From positions 124,001-188,000 of the forward strand of contig JAJIRX010000798.1 of NCBI GenBank assembly GCA_023853785.1: a DNA stretch of 64,000 bases. Direction: 5' to 3'. The position numbers and the translations under genes were made by a program. Positions within the stretch are counted from its first letter, which is position 1, and each line of letters starts with the position of its first letter. This document shows, in pieces, positions 34,374 through 45,914 of the stretch. This DNA comes from Psilocybe azurescens. Its lineage: Eukaryota; Basidiomycota; Agaricomycetes; Agaricales; Agrocybaceae. A model generated the notes under the pieces. That model did not search any database, was not told the DNA's origin, and saw only the letters and a program-made list of their open reading frames with translations.

Positions 34374-36198
34374 TCAGCAAGGACCATACTTGGCCGCAGC
34401 AACATGCGCTGCCAATCCGCTAGCACTGGTCTTCGGTGTAAAAATGGATCCGCCCTATTTGGATAAACCAGTGATCGTCAGCTTTATTTTTGACAAAGAT
34501 AATAATGGTTCTGCTCACCTGGTTAGGAGCGTACCACACAGACCCTACATCGTCATTCGCGCTTGTGCCGAAGTGGAATACTGCGGATTCTTGAGACCCT
34601 AGGAATGCACTGTACTTGCCAACGCGAGCGGGGCCGGCCATATCGAGGTAGTATTGCAGGTGTTTTGTCCAGATTCCCTGAATAATGACTGTCAATACAA
34701 ATACGGTGAAAGTATGTTTAAGTCATGTACTTTGAATATTTGCTAATGTGCCATAATGCATCGTTTAAGATCAGAAGAGGGCATAGTTGTAGCATGGGGA
34801 CTTACCTGGTCCTGATTGCATACTGGGCCGCCGGAAAGAGCATCATCGCATGACTCCTTCAAGATGTTGGTACCGGCAGTGAGATGCTGTATCGTGGCGT
34901 CGAGCGTGATTTCGGCTTGGTCAAGAAGACTACTGTCACCTGTTGCGACGGAAAGGGCGGCGAGTCCGGACGCAATCACTCCCTGATAATCAAAGAATTG
35001 GAATCAACAAAAATATAATTGTGAAATGCGGCTAATCTACCTGGTTATATGTCCATGTCGTCTGGTTTATCGCGATGAGCAAATTCTCTTGTGAGAAATA
35101 CGAAGAGATAGGCGACTTACTTGACCATTGTTCTTGCAGGTACTGGTGCTGGAGTCAAGTCCGTCGTTGAAAAGACCTTGTGAGTTCCTCATACCGGACG
35201 CAGAGACTGGAGTGCAGAAATTTGGCATTAGTAACACATCGAGAGCAGGAATGATTGGACACATACTCCACGCCCACGTCTATTACAGAAAGAACTCAAA
35301 TGCTTAGTTCGGTGAACTGATTCAAACACTTTATCTGGCATACCTTCTGAGCATTTGCAAGATATGTGGGATTTCTATTTCTGAGATAACCCTGTGCTGA
35401 AAGGAGAAGGAATAACTCGTTTGTGATCGCGTTCTTGTAAGTGTGAGCCGTCGACCACCAGACGCCACCGCCGCAGGTATCATTATCCCACTGTCCAGAG
35501 ATAATATCGTATATTGTGCCAGCGGCATTCTGTTATACCGATGTGAGATGATTCAGATGAAATCTGTCCTTCGAGCCAGTAACAGAGGAGTAAATCGACG
35601 GACCAAATAAGCGGTGTTGGAAAGACCGCGGTTGGCTTTGTAATCTGCCATTTTCCATAGAGAGAGCACGACCCACTGTCATAGATTGAGAAGAGTGTCA
35701 GCGATAACTGGAAGACTTTTTATCAGAAGAAAACGCCGAGCTTACCCCAGCGTCGTCGTTGCTCCCACCGAGGAGACTCGCCCAGTTGGTGTTCGGGTTG
35801 AGCGCAGATCTGCCTATGAACGACTGATCAGCGACGGCACTGTATTGGTTGGTTCCGCTGGCCAGCATGAGGTTGTGCAGATCTTCGAGGGTGTTCTGTG
35901 CATTCGCATTCCAGATACCGTCAGTAGGCGAGTAAGTCCATAGAGGTATCTGATCCATCTCACAGCGTCTGTCCACAAGCTTCCGCCGGTGTACTGTCCA
36001 TTTGCGGCACTGAAGTACTCGGATTGTAGTCGATTAGCAACACCCTGAGTATAATTGGCATGTCATTGTTTATAAAAGAGGTTATCAGAGATACAGACAT
36101 ACCACAGCGATGTTCAAAGTCGCTTGGCACTGACTGGCTCCAACTAATGTAGCATACACGCAAGTAACAGCAGAGAGGAGGAATACCCAGGATCTCAT
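34374..36198 (-). CDS. Glycoside hydrolase family 76 (alpha-1,6-mannanase type)
   Basis: Eleven exons join in phase to a 373-residue secreted protein: 36198-36103, 36044-35964, 35895-35746, 35675-35604, 35529-35344, 35279-35267, 35206-35121, 35061-35041, 34982-34806, 34677-34519 and 34454-34374. A signal peptide (MRSWVFLLSAVTCVYA) leads. The GH76 catalytic Asp pair is in GGSNDDAGWV. Other family marks are LWTDANTLEDLHNLM, GLFNDGLD with CKNNGQ, TTWTYNQGVIASGL and the C-terminal SGLAAHVAAAKYGPC. Two exons are only 13 and 21 nt. GH76 enzymes cleave or transfer alpha-1,6-mannan, so a role in cell-wall mannoprotein remodelling or mannan digestion is likely. Confidence 0.95.
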
Positions 36199-37252
36199 AA
36201 TGGAGTGAGTATATGCGTCAGATTCGGAAAGTCTTCAAAGAGTGGGCATTTTGCTGCACATCTCCCAACATTCTTATACGCAGGTGGCCTAGAAACACAG
36301 TGGGTATCTTGGGCATCTGACAGGGTCACAACCGCCGTCGACAAATGTTTGAACAGCTTCGAATCAGGTCATATGAAAAAGAAAGCTGAAAAGCTGCTAA
36401 CCTGCGCATGGAGAATGCATCATATGTGCTTGGAGGAAGCAGGTTCAACTCAGTGGGATGCAGAATGTGACGCGTTTCGAGTCTTTTTTTAACCCGTCGG
36501 GTCACCGGATAAATGGGATATTCAGAGCTGTTGGGAAGATATGTATACAAGGCTACATGCGATATGAAGTCATTAAACCCGTACAACCAAGACCCTTGAA
36601 GCTTTCCGAAGACTGGTGTATCAGACCGGTGGCAAGCCTGCACACGACTTGAGGCGACTTCTTTCTTTGCCTTCTCTGTACCCTTTCCAGCACAGAAAGG
36701 ACATTTTTTCACATCGCATCTGACCGAGTTGAAATATAGAATTGAATATTCTACTCGTAGAAGCCCGCAATGGAGTCGCTCGTTTATTCAACGTGTATCA
36801 CGGCGAGATGGGATTCCTGCCCAAGCCATTGGTACATGGAATCTATTTATAGCTGTTGTTCGCCTTGGCACTACCCAATACTTACCAACCTCTATAAGCT
36901 GTGTACATCAAGTCTCATCTCAAAACAAAAAGTTACATTGGCACTAGGCCTCACAATCGAGTACTATTAGGTATTACATATGTATCATATACACTAATAT
37001 CTGGTTTCACCGTCTAGGATTCTGACCAATTTCTACTCTACTCTACAGATTCAACGGGAAGTACAAATAAAGATAATCGCTGTCCATCATATATCATACC
37101 GGCGATGCAGTAATACAATAGCAGTAATGTCCAGCGCGGTAAGGATGCCGCAATATCTGATAGATATACAACGTACGATACACCACCGAGAAGAGTCACT
37201 CCTCCAGAGGATGGACCATACCAGAAAGACAAAACGCACCACGCAGGACAGT
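36199..37252. other. Intergenic
   Basis: Upstream flank of GH76 and 3' flank of the next minus-strand gene. No gene recognised. Confidence 0.4.
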
Positions 37253-38702
37253 TCAATGACTGTCTCTCCTCCGTCTCCGCTTCGTATTTGTATTCGAACT
37301 CGTCTTGTGGCCCATCAAGCTCGTGCCGAGCTTCTTGAAGCTCCCAAAGAACGACCCTCCCCCTCCTTGTCTGTGTTCGTGCCCATGTCCGAACTCATGC
37401 CCGTGCCCGTGCCCGTGCCCATGAACATGCACATATCCATCCCCCGCGTCCGAGTCCGAGTCCGAGTCCGAGTCCGAGTCCGGATATCCATACGCATCTC
37501 GATGATGTGGGTACTCCGTCGACGGGAAATAAGACGCAGGTGCGCCGCCGCCGGCCTAGAATAAGTGTGCGCACGGCGATATGACCGAGAAAGTCAGCGC
37601 TTATCGAAGATAAGCATACATGGAAACACGCGAGAGAAAGGTGGACAAGAGGAGGTGAAGAAATAAATATTAGGGCTTCCAAGTTGGGGAGGAGGAATGT
37701 GCCCATCGCTCATCGCACAGGACCCGGTGATTGGCATCGAAGATCCCGTCAAGATGAGAAGAGAAGAAAGGTGCAAATCGAGAATGATGATGATAATTAG
37801 GAACTTACAATAACAGCACTCTGACCTGCAGGCACAACGATATACCCACTGCGCCCGCCGTGGATGGGAACGACCATTGGTTGATTTGATGGGGATGTGA
37901 CGAGCTGGGTGCCGTTGCCATACGGGCCCATCCCCATTGATTGCATCCCGTACGATAGTGGCGGGGAGGTAGGATGATGACTGCTTGCGCCATGGTATGC
38001 CCGTGAGCGGGGGTAGGAGTCTCGCGAGTGAGATCGCGAGCGATGTGACAATGACGACGGGCGCGAAGGATGGGAATATGAATGTGAATATGAATGTGAC
38101 GTCGAGTGGGAATTGGCGGGCGCGAGCGCCGGCGGAGACGATACCAGCTGCTGTGGAGGAAAGGGGAACCCCTGCACCTGCATTTGCAGAGCGGGGGTGA
38201 CACCATCAATGAAGGGTACACCTGCTGCTGCTGATAGCCAAAGTATGACTGTACAGGCATGTTTGGGGGCGTGCTCACGGATCGCTGTGGTGTTGGAGCG
38301 TACGTCAAGCCCACGCCCATGGGTAGCGCCACAGAGGTTGTGTGGGGGCTCGGGCGCAGACTCTTACTTCCGCTGGCATGATGGCTGCTGCTGTGATGGT
38401 GCTTGTGATGATGCCGCTTGGAAGATCCGCTGTACGTAGGCGATATAACGCCCTGCGGAGTGGCGTAGAAGGCTGGATAGGGCTGTTGCGGCTGATATGG
38501 ATACTGTTGGAACTGGGATTGCAGAGGCTGCTGGAGAGGGGGAGGGCTGGTAGTACGTCTCCGAGGGTGCATGTTCACCTGGAATGGGCTCGAAGGGATT
38601 TGTGGGCTCCTGTCTGCGAGTGTTATCAACCCAGCTGGCGATGTTAGCCTGCTTGTCGAGATATCGCTCGACTGCATCCGGGGAGTAATCGTATTCAGTC
38701 AT
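37253..38702 (-). CDS. Gln/His/Ser-rich low-complexity protein
   Basis: Starts MTEYDYSPDAVERYLDKQAN at 38702. Exon 1 runs to 38222, exon 2 is 38177-37809 and exon 3 is 37555-37253, giving about 383 residues. The N-terminal 45 residues look structured and conserved; the rest is low complexity: Gln/Pro/Tyr-rich, a SSKRHHHKHHHSSSHH block, Ser/His repeats, then (SD)n and (HG)n runs before a Gly-rich GGGGSFFGSFKKLGTS end. Exon 1 needs one C removed from the C5 run (plus-strand G5 at 38538-38542) to stay in frame. The proposed first intron is only 44 nt. Domain not recognised; function unknown. Confidence 0.65.
37395..37482. repeat. Microsatellite-like tracts inside coding exon
   Basis: GCCCGT repeats at about 37399-37420 and CGAGTC repeats at about 37450-37482 encode (HG)n and (SD)n on the minus strand. 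Period is 6 bp with near-perfect units. They are coding repeats, not a CRISPR array. Confidence 0.8.
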
Positions 38703-39964
38703 GCTCGGGAGACGAAGGGTGGGCGGATGAAGGTAGGGAGAGTGCGGGATATTTAAAGGGAAAGGCGTGGTGCAGACAGACGACGGGCAGGCAAGAGCCG
38801 GGCGTGAGGATCAGGGCCTTGCCACGTTTTTGTTGAAAAGATGACGGCAAGCAGGAATAATGTGAGAGTTAACTATGAGAATCATCGTATGAGCGATTAA
38901 ACATAGGACAAAGAGAGGACAGCATACCCCCGGTACAGCTTGCTCTGCAACTTTAACAACACATTCGGTCAAACCTGTGTAGCCGATATATGGGAGCCAC
39001 TAGGGCTGGCCGAGTCCTGCTGCGCAAAAGCAGAGGTAAGAGAGGGGAAAGAGTTGGGGGATGCAAAACGAGGCTAATTCGGATCGGTTCCTGCTTTTAT
39101 GTCCGTTCAACAGGGCATAAGTAGCTGCGAATATATGCCGACAGGGCACAGGCATCCCAAGATCGTTCGTACAGGTGATGCGCTTTCCCCCTGATATCCC
39201 CCGTTTCCTTAGCAAGACTCATGGCATTTCTGACTCGGAGTTGGATAGCGCTGATTTCCGGATACAGGTTTCTGAAAGCAAACACTGATTGAAGGAACAT
39301 AAAAGGCATTGATGACATTGATAGACCCAAGATGCCTGTTGGCTTGCCGCTCGGCAAGATACTATTTCAGACAGGGCAGTGCGCGGATTTTCGTGAAAGA
39401 ATCAAGAAAAAATGACTTATTTCATTATAACTTTTCAGTATACTCTCCGATAAATAACCGGATTCTAGTTGTATTGTGCAGTGCTGAGAGCTTCCTTTGG
39501 TGAAACTAGCTTAGACTGAGCCGTGACACGGGCTGGTTGGTCCTGACCTTATATAATTTCAATAATCGACATGTCAATAACCGGGGAGTAATCTACAAAG
39601 TGCTTGAGCGTTATTTGAAGCACTGTAGCGCAAAGGATCGGTTCTGCACGCGTCGCGGTGCGCGTACCTCCATCGGAATTTCTGAAAGCCTTTCCGGGTG
39701 ACCTGGTCTATGCGTCCACTGCAGTGCTGACCGCACCGAATGCTGTGCGGCACGTGCCCTTCTTACCAATACACTGATCAACCTATATTTGCAGAAATTC
39801 GGGTACATCATCTGGTACCTGTGGCAAAGCAGAGCACCAGAAGAGCTTTGCATACCAGAAGCAAAGATCAATAACGAACCGGACGGTGCATGTTTTCAGC
39901 AACTCTGACCGTGTGTTCCTATTTCCTAAATCCTCATTCCGGGCGACTTGACAGGAATCAAGGC
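38703..39964. other. Intergenic
   Basis: No convincing gene. A stretch at 39640-39750 weakly matches the upstream flanks of N1 and N4 and belongs to the N5 relic. Confidence 0.35.
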
Positions 39965-40003
39965 TATTAATATACGAATCGGACAACGGTATCCGCCACT
40001 TTT
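39965..40003 (+). promoter_or_regulatory. NACHT-family promoter block, N5 copy
   Basis: AATATACGAATCGGACAACG followed by GGTATCCGCCACTTTTGCCC repeats the element order of the N1 and N4 promoters. It lies about 55 bp before the surviving exon-1 sequence of the relic. Confidence 0.45.
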
Positions 40004-40049
40004 GCCCGTTCCCAGCTCACTAACCAGTAGCTCCCTCTCGTATAAGGCT

Positions 40050-40870
40050 CGATCGACCAACTTCATTATCCAAAACAGCACATTTAACACCAATCAACTT
40101 CAAAGCCCTTAAGGCATGATGTTACTACTTGGAGTTAGAGATGCATGAAACTGATGTGCATTGGTGGTAGACGGATTTGAGCGCCTGCAGGAAGGTCCCC
40201 CACGGAGCATTTCACGACTCGGGAGAGCGCTTCGATCCTCCAAAATGCCATCCTGACACACGAGTCGCCATTATCAAAGTATGGCTGACTAGATCAGTGG
40301 ACCCGAGGAGGAAACCTGAGAGGCTCTCACTCTACAGCGCTGCTGGTGCTGGAAAATCTGCCATTGCCCAGACCATTGCAGAGATTTTGGACGGCCAGCA
40401 CTTCGTCCTCGCCGGTTTCTTTTTCTAGTGAAATGACTCACAACGAGGCATGGCACAAGCCGCTCGTCATGACACTATCATATCAGCTGGCGGTGAAGCA
40501 TCCTTGTGTGTTTCGAGAACGACTAGGCCTGGCATTCGAGAACGGATCCCCTAATTACTGCACGACTGCTTGAGGTACAGTTCAAGGTTCTCATTTGAGA
40601 GCCTTGTGTGGACGTCGCATCCAAAAAGGTAGATGGAATACATTCAACGAAAACGTTGGTGTTCGTTTGATGTGGCTTCTGTATGCGTTTCCTCGACTAT
40701 TGCAAAGTCAGGACACTCGGAACTTCGAGTTGATTGCCTACACATGTTGTACAAGAATTAGGCGCAACAATGACTACCACGACTTCATGAACAAGCATTG
40801 AGGAACAGAGCCCAGATCCCTCCAGAAGGCGGTGAAAGCATATCTTGCGAGGGTAGGTGGACCTGCTTGA
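40050..40870 (+). pseudogene. NACHT pseudogene N5 with large internal deletion
   Basis: Exon-1 homology (NFIIQNSTFNTNQLQSP) survives but its ATG is lost. GAFHDSGERFDPPKCH and a P-loop AAGAGKSAIAQTIAEIL follow, with frame changes near 40280-40330, 40430 and 40560. After VREP-type sequence at about 40600 the reading jumps to the C-terminal domain (LIAYTCCTRIRRNN, then a decayed VxG end at 40870). The NACHT Walker B, the rest of the NTPase and half of the tail are gone, roughly 1.3 kb compared with N2. It is a non-functional relic. Confidence 0.85.
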
Positions 40871-42219
40871 TTACAGATTAAAAAATGTAATATTATTTTG
40901 GTTTGTTTATTTACTCGTAGTAGACATTAATCGTTAGGATTTAAATTAACCTTATCCTCAGTGAGCGACTGAATAGAGCTCAGGTAATCCGTGAGTGTAA
41001 TCTATAATAGCAATCCTATGGTGGCAAGTAGCCTCGTGCTACGACACCAGCCGGGTCGTATTCCGAGAGGTCGTCCTGGTTTACGGCATAATGGTTAATA
41101 GGAGACTAATGGTTCACAAGACGCGGTCTCACCGTACGTACCACTTCTTGGGGTTGAGGCAGTCGCAGACCGGTGTGATTTCCAATCAACAACCCGCCGT
41201 GAAAAGCTGGGAATAAACATGCACTATGTTATGCCGCCTTATTGCGAAAGGCTATACTTTGAGGATAGTGTGGCGATTAACAAGTACTCTGGTTCAGTAA
41301 AAGGCGCGAAAGAGAATAACTAGTTGAGAAACCTCGGGGCATAGAGGGCAATGGATAGCCCGAAGATAAGCAAGGATGGTCATTGGCCATCGAAGAGGAA
41401 AAGCTAGGCACAACCGTAATATAATAGATGCAAATAAGATAAGATAAGATAATGTGACGATCCGGTACTTTCTCACACTTCACTATCTATTATCTTTCTT
41501 TATCTTATGTTTTCCGACTTCGACTCCATATACATTCCGTCGATATACCTTTGACCCTATGTTTTACATACTTACTCCTTGATTACAACTACTCCTTTCG
41601 GACTCTATAGTTACCCTACAGTATAAACACAGGCCCTGTTGTAGCTACAGATCCCCCAGTGAACACAGACCAGTTACACCTGTCTATACTGCCTCTGAGT
41701 TTCACTCTACCCACCTTTCCATGTGACTGAACAATCTAACCGAAACTATACCAGTTACGGTTATCACTTCCGTCACAGATAATAATGAATCTGCTTTACT
41801 TACTAGATGCTTCCTGCCTTCGCTTCATCCTTGAGAACATCTTCAAGCAGAATAAAAACTGCTTTAGGTCCTGCAAAGTCATTAGTTTCTAGCCAAATAC
41901 TTTGTGTTGGTTAGTGTATAGAATCATCTGGCGCTGGGTGGTAACCATAAGGTTATTTATTCCGACGTGAGTCGTTAGCTCGGTTGTACGTTCATGGATG
42001 CTGCTTTTCAAACGCGCAATGTCTTTCCTCGCAGCCTCTCTGTCTGCCTCACACATAGGATCCCTTTTTGGCTAATAGAGTCCAACATGACACCTCTAGT
42101 GTACCACGGACACTTGGCAATGCGAACCTCATGTCGAAATGAACCCAGTTCCAATGCAACGTAAAATCAAGATCTATGGTTAGTATTTATATCTCTGCTT
42201 CCTTCCTGCTGCAACGAAG
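40871..42219. other. Gene-poor stretch
   Basis: AT-rich sequence with a short GATAA microsatellite near 41436-41452. No gene recognised; 41.6-42.1 kb may be old transposon debris but nothing specific could be named. Confidence 0.35.
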
Positions 42220-44670
42220 ATGCCGCTACTTGGCGCATTCAACGGTAAGTTGGTAATGGGCCTCCGCCATCCTATTTTACATTAGCGGCGTGACACTAAG
42301 TCTGTTTGTATAAATTCTCTATATAGTGAAGGAACCTACCTATTCAGGTACTGTGAAACTGAGACGGTGTATCTTACTTAGCGTATCCGGCTCTGTGCTC
42401 CAACACATCAGCGAGTTGTCAACGACGACATACGATTTTATCATAGTCGGAGGTCAGCATCTGTCCCTCGCTCAGACACCCGTCATGACTCACCATTTCT
42501 GTTCATATATTGTTCAGGAGTAAATGCCGGAGCCGTGGTCGCAAACAGACTATCAGAAAATCCAAGCTTTCAAGTACTGCTCATAGAAGCTGGACCAACG
42601 TTCGCCCACATTCTCGGATTTTAGTTCGTAAAGTGCTGCTAACTTAGACGAGATCAGGAACGAAGAGGTTCTAAACGCCGTAGTACCCGGGTTCTCAGGA
42701 AAATTTCAGAAGTCGATATACGATTGGAACTATACAACTGTTTCAGGAGAGGGAATAAACAATCGAACGATAGATTATCCGAAGGGTCGTATTCTCGGTG
42801 GATGCAGCTCGCATAGTAAGCCAATTTCGACGCCTTCTAGTCGTAAAAGCTGACTGTAGCAGATAGTATGGTCTATACAAGGGGTTCGAAGGACGACTAT
42901 GACCGTTGGGCACAAATTACTGGCGATCCTGGTTGGTCCTGGGAGAATTTGATGCCCTACATCTTGCAGGTTTACCTTGCTAACCATTGTGTTTCATCTG
43001 TTTTAAAACGTGTATCGTCTCAGAATGAAAGATGGTCTTTTTCCGCATATAGAAACGATACGGCAGGAGATTTTGATCCTTCTGTTCACGGTTACCACGG
43101 CATGATGACCACCACATTGCCGACTAGTCCACAGATCATCGATTCCAGAGTCGTAGAAGTCCCAAAGAAATTCCTTCAACATTTCCTTTCCTGAGAGACT
43201 TGAATAGCGGAACACCGCTCGGACTCGGTCAGTCACTCGTAGAATGCTTGCTTACGGTGCACGCATGTTGACAGTTGGGCCGTTGCGTAGGATTTCTCCA
43301 AGCGAGTATTGAAGATGGATCGAGGAGTAGCTCCGCTACAGCATATCTTTCCGAGAGATATACAAGCCGGAAAAATCTTCATGTCCTACTGAATACAAAG
43401 GTACTTCGAATTCGGGGATCTGGAACAGCCAACAACTCTTTTAACATCGTTGAAATTTCGGGTAAGCTTCTACTTCACTCGACAATCCCTGAATTCAATT
43501 CTGACACAGGGGACGTCATGAAATATAAAATATAGACACTAAAACTATTCTTAGAGCCTCTAAAGAGATAATTCTGTCTTCGGGAACCATAAATACACCC
43601 CAGATTCGCATGAGTTCTGGAATCGGTGATCGTGAAGCGCTGGAGAAGCTCAACATCACGAGTGTCCTGCATCTTCCCAGTGTAGGGAAGAACCTTACCG
43701 ACCAGCCAATCGCATCGGTAATATTCTCTGTAAACTCCACTGGTATGTGGGACACGTCAGTAGTAATTTCCAATTCTTCTAGTCCTTCTCCGTCGCTAAT
43801 TAGGATGTATGGTAGCCTCAACATAAATGTTACATTACAGGATACGGCGATGGCGGAATGGAATCAAAGCAGAACAGGACCATATGCGAGTCCTGTCACA
43901 AATTTCCTCGCCTGGTCGCGCCTCCCATCGAATTCAACTGTCATTACGACCTATGTCGATCCTTCGGCAGGAAAGAACACACCTCATTTCGAGTTTATTC
44001 CCGTTGTAGGTGCTTACGAAGGATATATCAGCTCCTGTTCTCATTTACTATATAGACCGCCCTTACTCAAGAGTCCCAGCCTGGACTTCTTGGTGGTATT
44101 TCGGCGGTTGTAGTGACCCCAAGTTCCCGTAAGGATTATTCAATATATTTCAAACTGACGACATATACTAACTCACAAAGGAGGGTAAGTTACACTCAAT
44201 GAAACTGATCCTTTCGGCAAACCCAACATCGACCTTGGATATCTCACAGCAGAATTCGATATTCATGCTCTAACAGAAGGTATAAAGCTCGCTCAGAAGT
44301 TCTATAGCGTACCGGTATGGAAGGACTACATCATTGAGCAGATCTTACCACCTGCGAATGCAACAGATGACGAACTGAGAGATTATATCCGCAGCACGGT
44401 GGGATCCGCATTCCACGGCGTTGGAACAACTGCAATGTCCGCACGAGGGGCGACTTATGGTGTGGTTGACCCGGATCTGCGTGTAAAAGGTGTGTCTGGC
44501 TTGCGCATAGTCGACGCGTCGGTAATGGTAGGGAATGCCATTACATCTTAAATCATCGGACTATTGATTCTGTGTGCATATAGCCCTTCATAACAAGCGC
44601 TCACACCCAAGCACCTGTATATGCCATAGCGGAACGCGCCTCCGATCTTATAAAGCGTGCTTGGAATTGA
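42220..44670 (+). CDS. GMC oxidoreductase (aryl-alcohol oxidase / choline dehydrogenase type)
   Basis: Exons 42220-42244, 42327-42452, 42518-42599, 42658-42815, 42863-42969, 43024-43227, 43291-43461, 43557 to about 44128, 44190-44527 and 44584-44670. GMC signature 1 is GRILGGCSSHNSMVY and signature 2 is GTINTPQIRMSSGIG. The active-site His pair lies in SAFHGVGTTAM and TSAHTQAPVY. Exon 6 needs one added C near 43190 to pass into FLRDLNSGTPLG. Joins around 44000-44060 are unsure. The FAD-binding motif reads VGGVNAG, with Val where the third Gly of GGGxAG is expected. No clear signal peptide is seen, though close relatives are secreted flavoenzymes that oxidise alcohols and feed H2O2 to peroxidases. 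It may be an ageing gene or carry sequence errors. Confidence 0.8.
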
Positions 44671-44904
44671 TTTCTAGACTGCTATGTACGCGATGAGCTC
44701 TCACCATCAACTCATCATGTGGTATAGCAACGGTATAGTATGCTCTGGCATTATCTAGAGTAATCTTTTAGTCAACTTTTACTATACTTGTCAATTTTCG
44801 GTGAAGCTCCCCAGGTGTTCCGGGAATGAGTGGTTCTTACATTCGAGCGTGACCCCTAGTTGTAATCCAATCATTGCGCTCTATTGACATTAAACTATTC
44901 ATAG

Positions 44905-45625
44905 GAAATGGACTATGGACTGTCTTCAAACATTTGTTAATCACTACCCTCTTTCTGAAATAAACCCACAACACCTCACAAATGTTCTCGATCTCTTAAT
45001 CAGTCTCCGTTCTGTTGTCCAACATTCCGGATGTCATTATTATAACTGCTGGATTGTTCGTGAATATTTCGAGTACCTCAATTTCCTTGGCTGTGTTGTG
45101 CGTGCATTCAGTCAACAATGGACACTAATCGCTTCATCAGAGTTGGACAAGTTCTGTTATCACTCAGTTCAAAGCGGATGAGATGCCACACTTGCACGAC
45201 TCATTGAATCTCAGCTCGGTGCATACCTTCCACACCATCTTGTCCCCTTTCTTCTGGCATCAATGGTAAACGAAGACCAACACACATATTCGTTTACACT
45301 TCACAATGCTGGCATTTTCGACCTCTTATCTATCGTGCAATATTTGCGACGCTCAAAGCTTATCACACTGCTAGGAAATCACCTTCGCTACCAGATGACT
45401 AGAGTATATTCCCTTCTTTTGCTAAACACCTGCGCGGCAGTCTACAAATTGAGATTGTCTCGAGTCAGAAGTTAGACGATACGCCCAGGATCTATGCCGG
45501 AACCGTGCTATTTTCTCTCCGCTACATATCAACATACTTTTCATACGTCATTGTCTCAAAATACACCCCGCTCCTATCGTTGTCTATTTTAGAAGAGTAG
45601 AGGATGGACGCGCTTGATCATACGG
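44905..45625 (+). pseudogene. NACHT C-terminal fragment N6
   Basis: HYPLSEINPQHLTNVLDLL and YFEYLNFLGCVV match exon 3 of N1-N3. Then, across a former intron, an F(K)ADE start of the tail domain and LRYISTYFSYVVSQ-like sequence follow, ending RRVEDGRA at 45611-45622. The NTPase part is absent, and so is most of the SPAQSRWYRR segment. Multiple frame changes are present. It lies directly downstream of the GMC gene and is a relic. Confidence 0.7.
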
Positions 45626-45914
45626 CAGAATTAAATATTATCGGTTATTAATTTGGAAATCACTGTGTTCTAAACCTTTACCCCACCGAATCAACGGGCG
45701 TCTCGTGAGTGTCCCACACAAACATTCCTGTGACTGCACTGCCGTTGGAGGTGGTGAGCTTTGAACTCGACACAGCTCACTGTATGATTGTACTAAGGGT
45801 GAAGGACCTCCAGCGGCCCGGAGCAGAGAGCTTGCTCCAAGCCTCAGTAGTATTTTGCAATATTGAAGAGCGACGTACACTGAAAATAAATCCAATCTAT
45901 TTCTTCTGGGTATA

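Noticed and set aside
37395..37482. Short regular repeats as a CRISPR array
   Set aside because: Six-base tandem units without spacers, in a eukaryotic coding exon.
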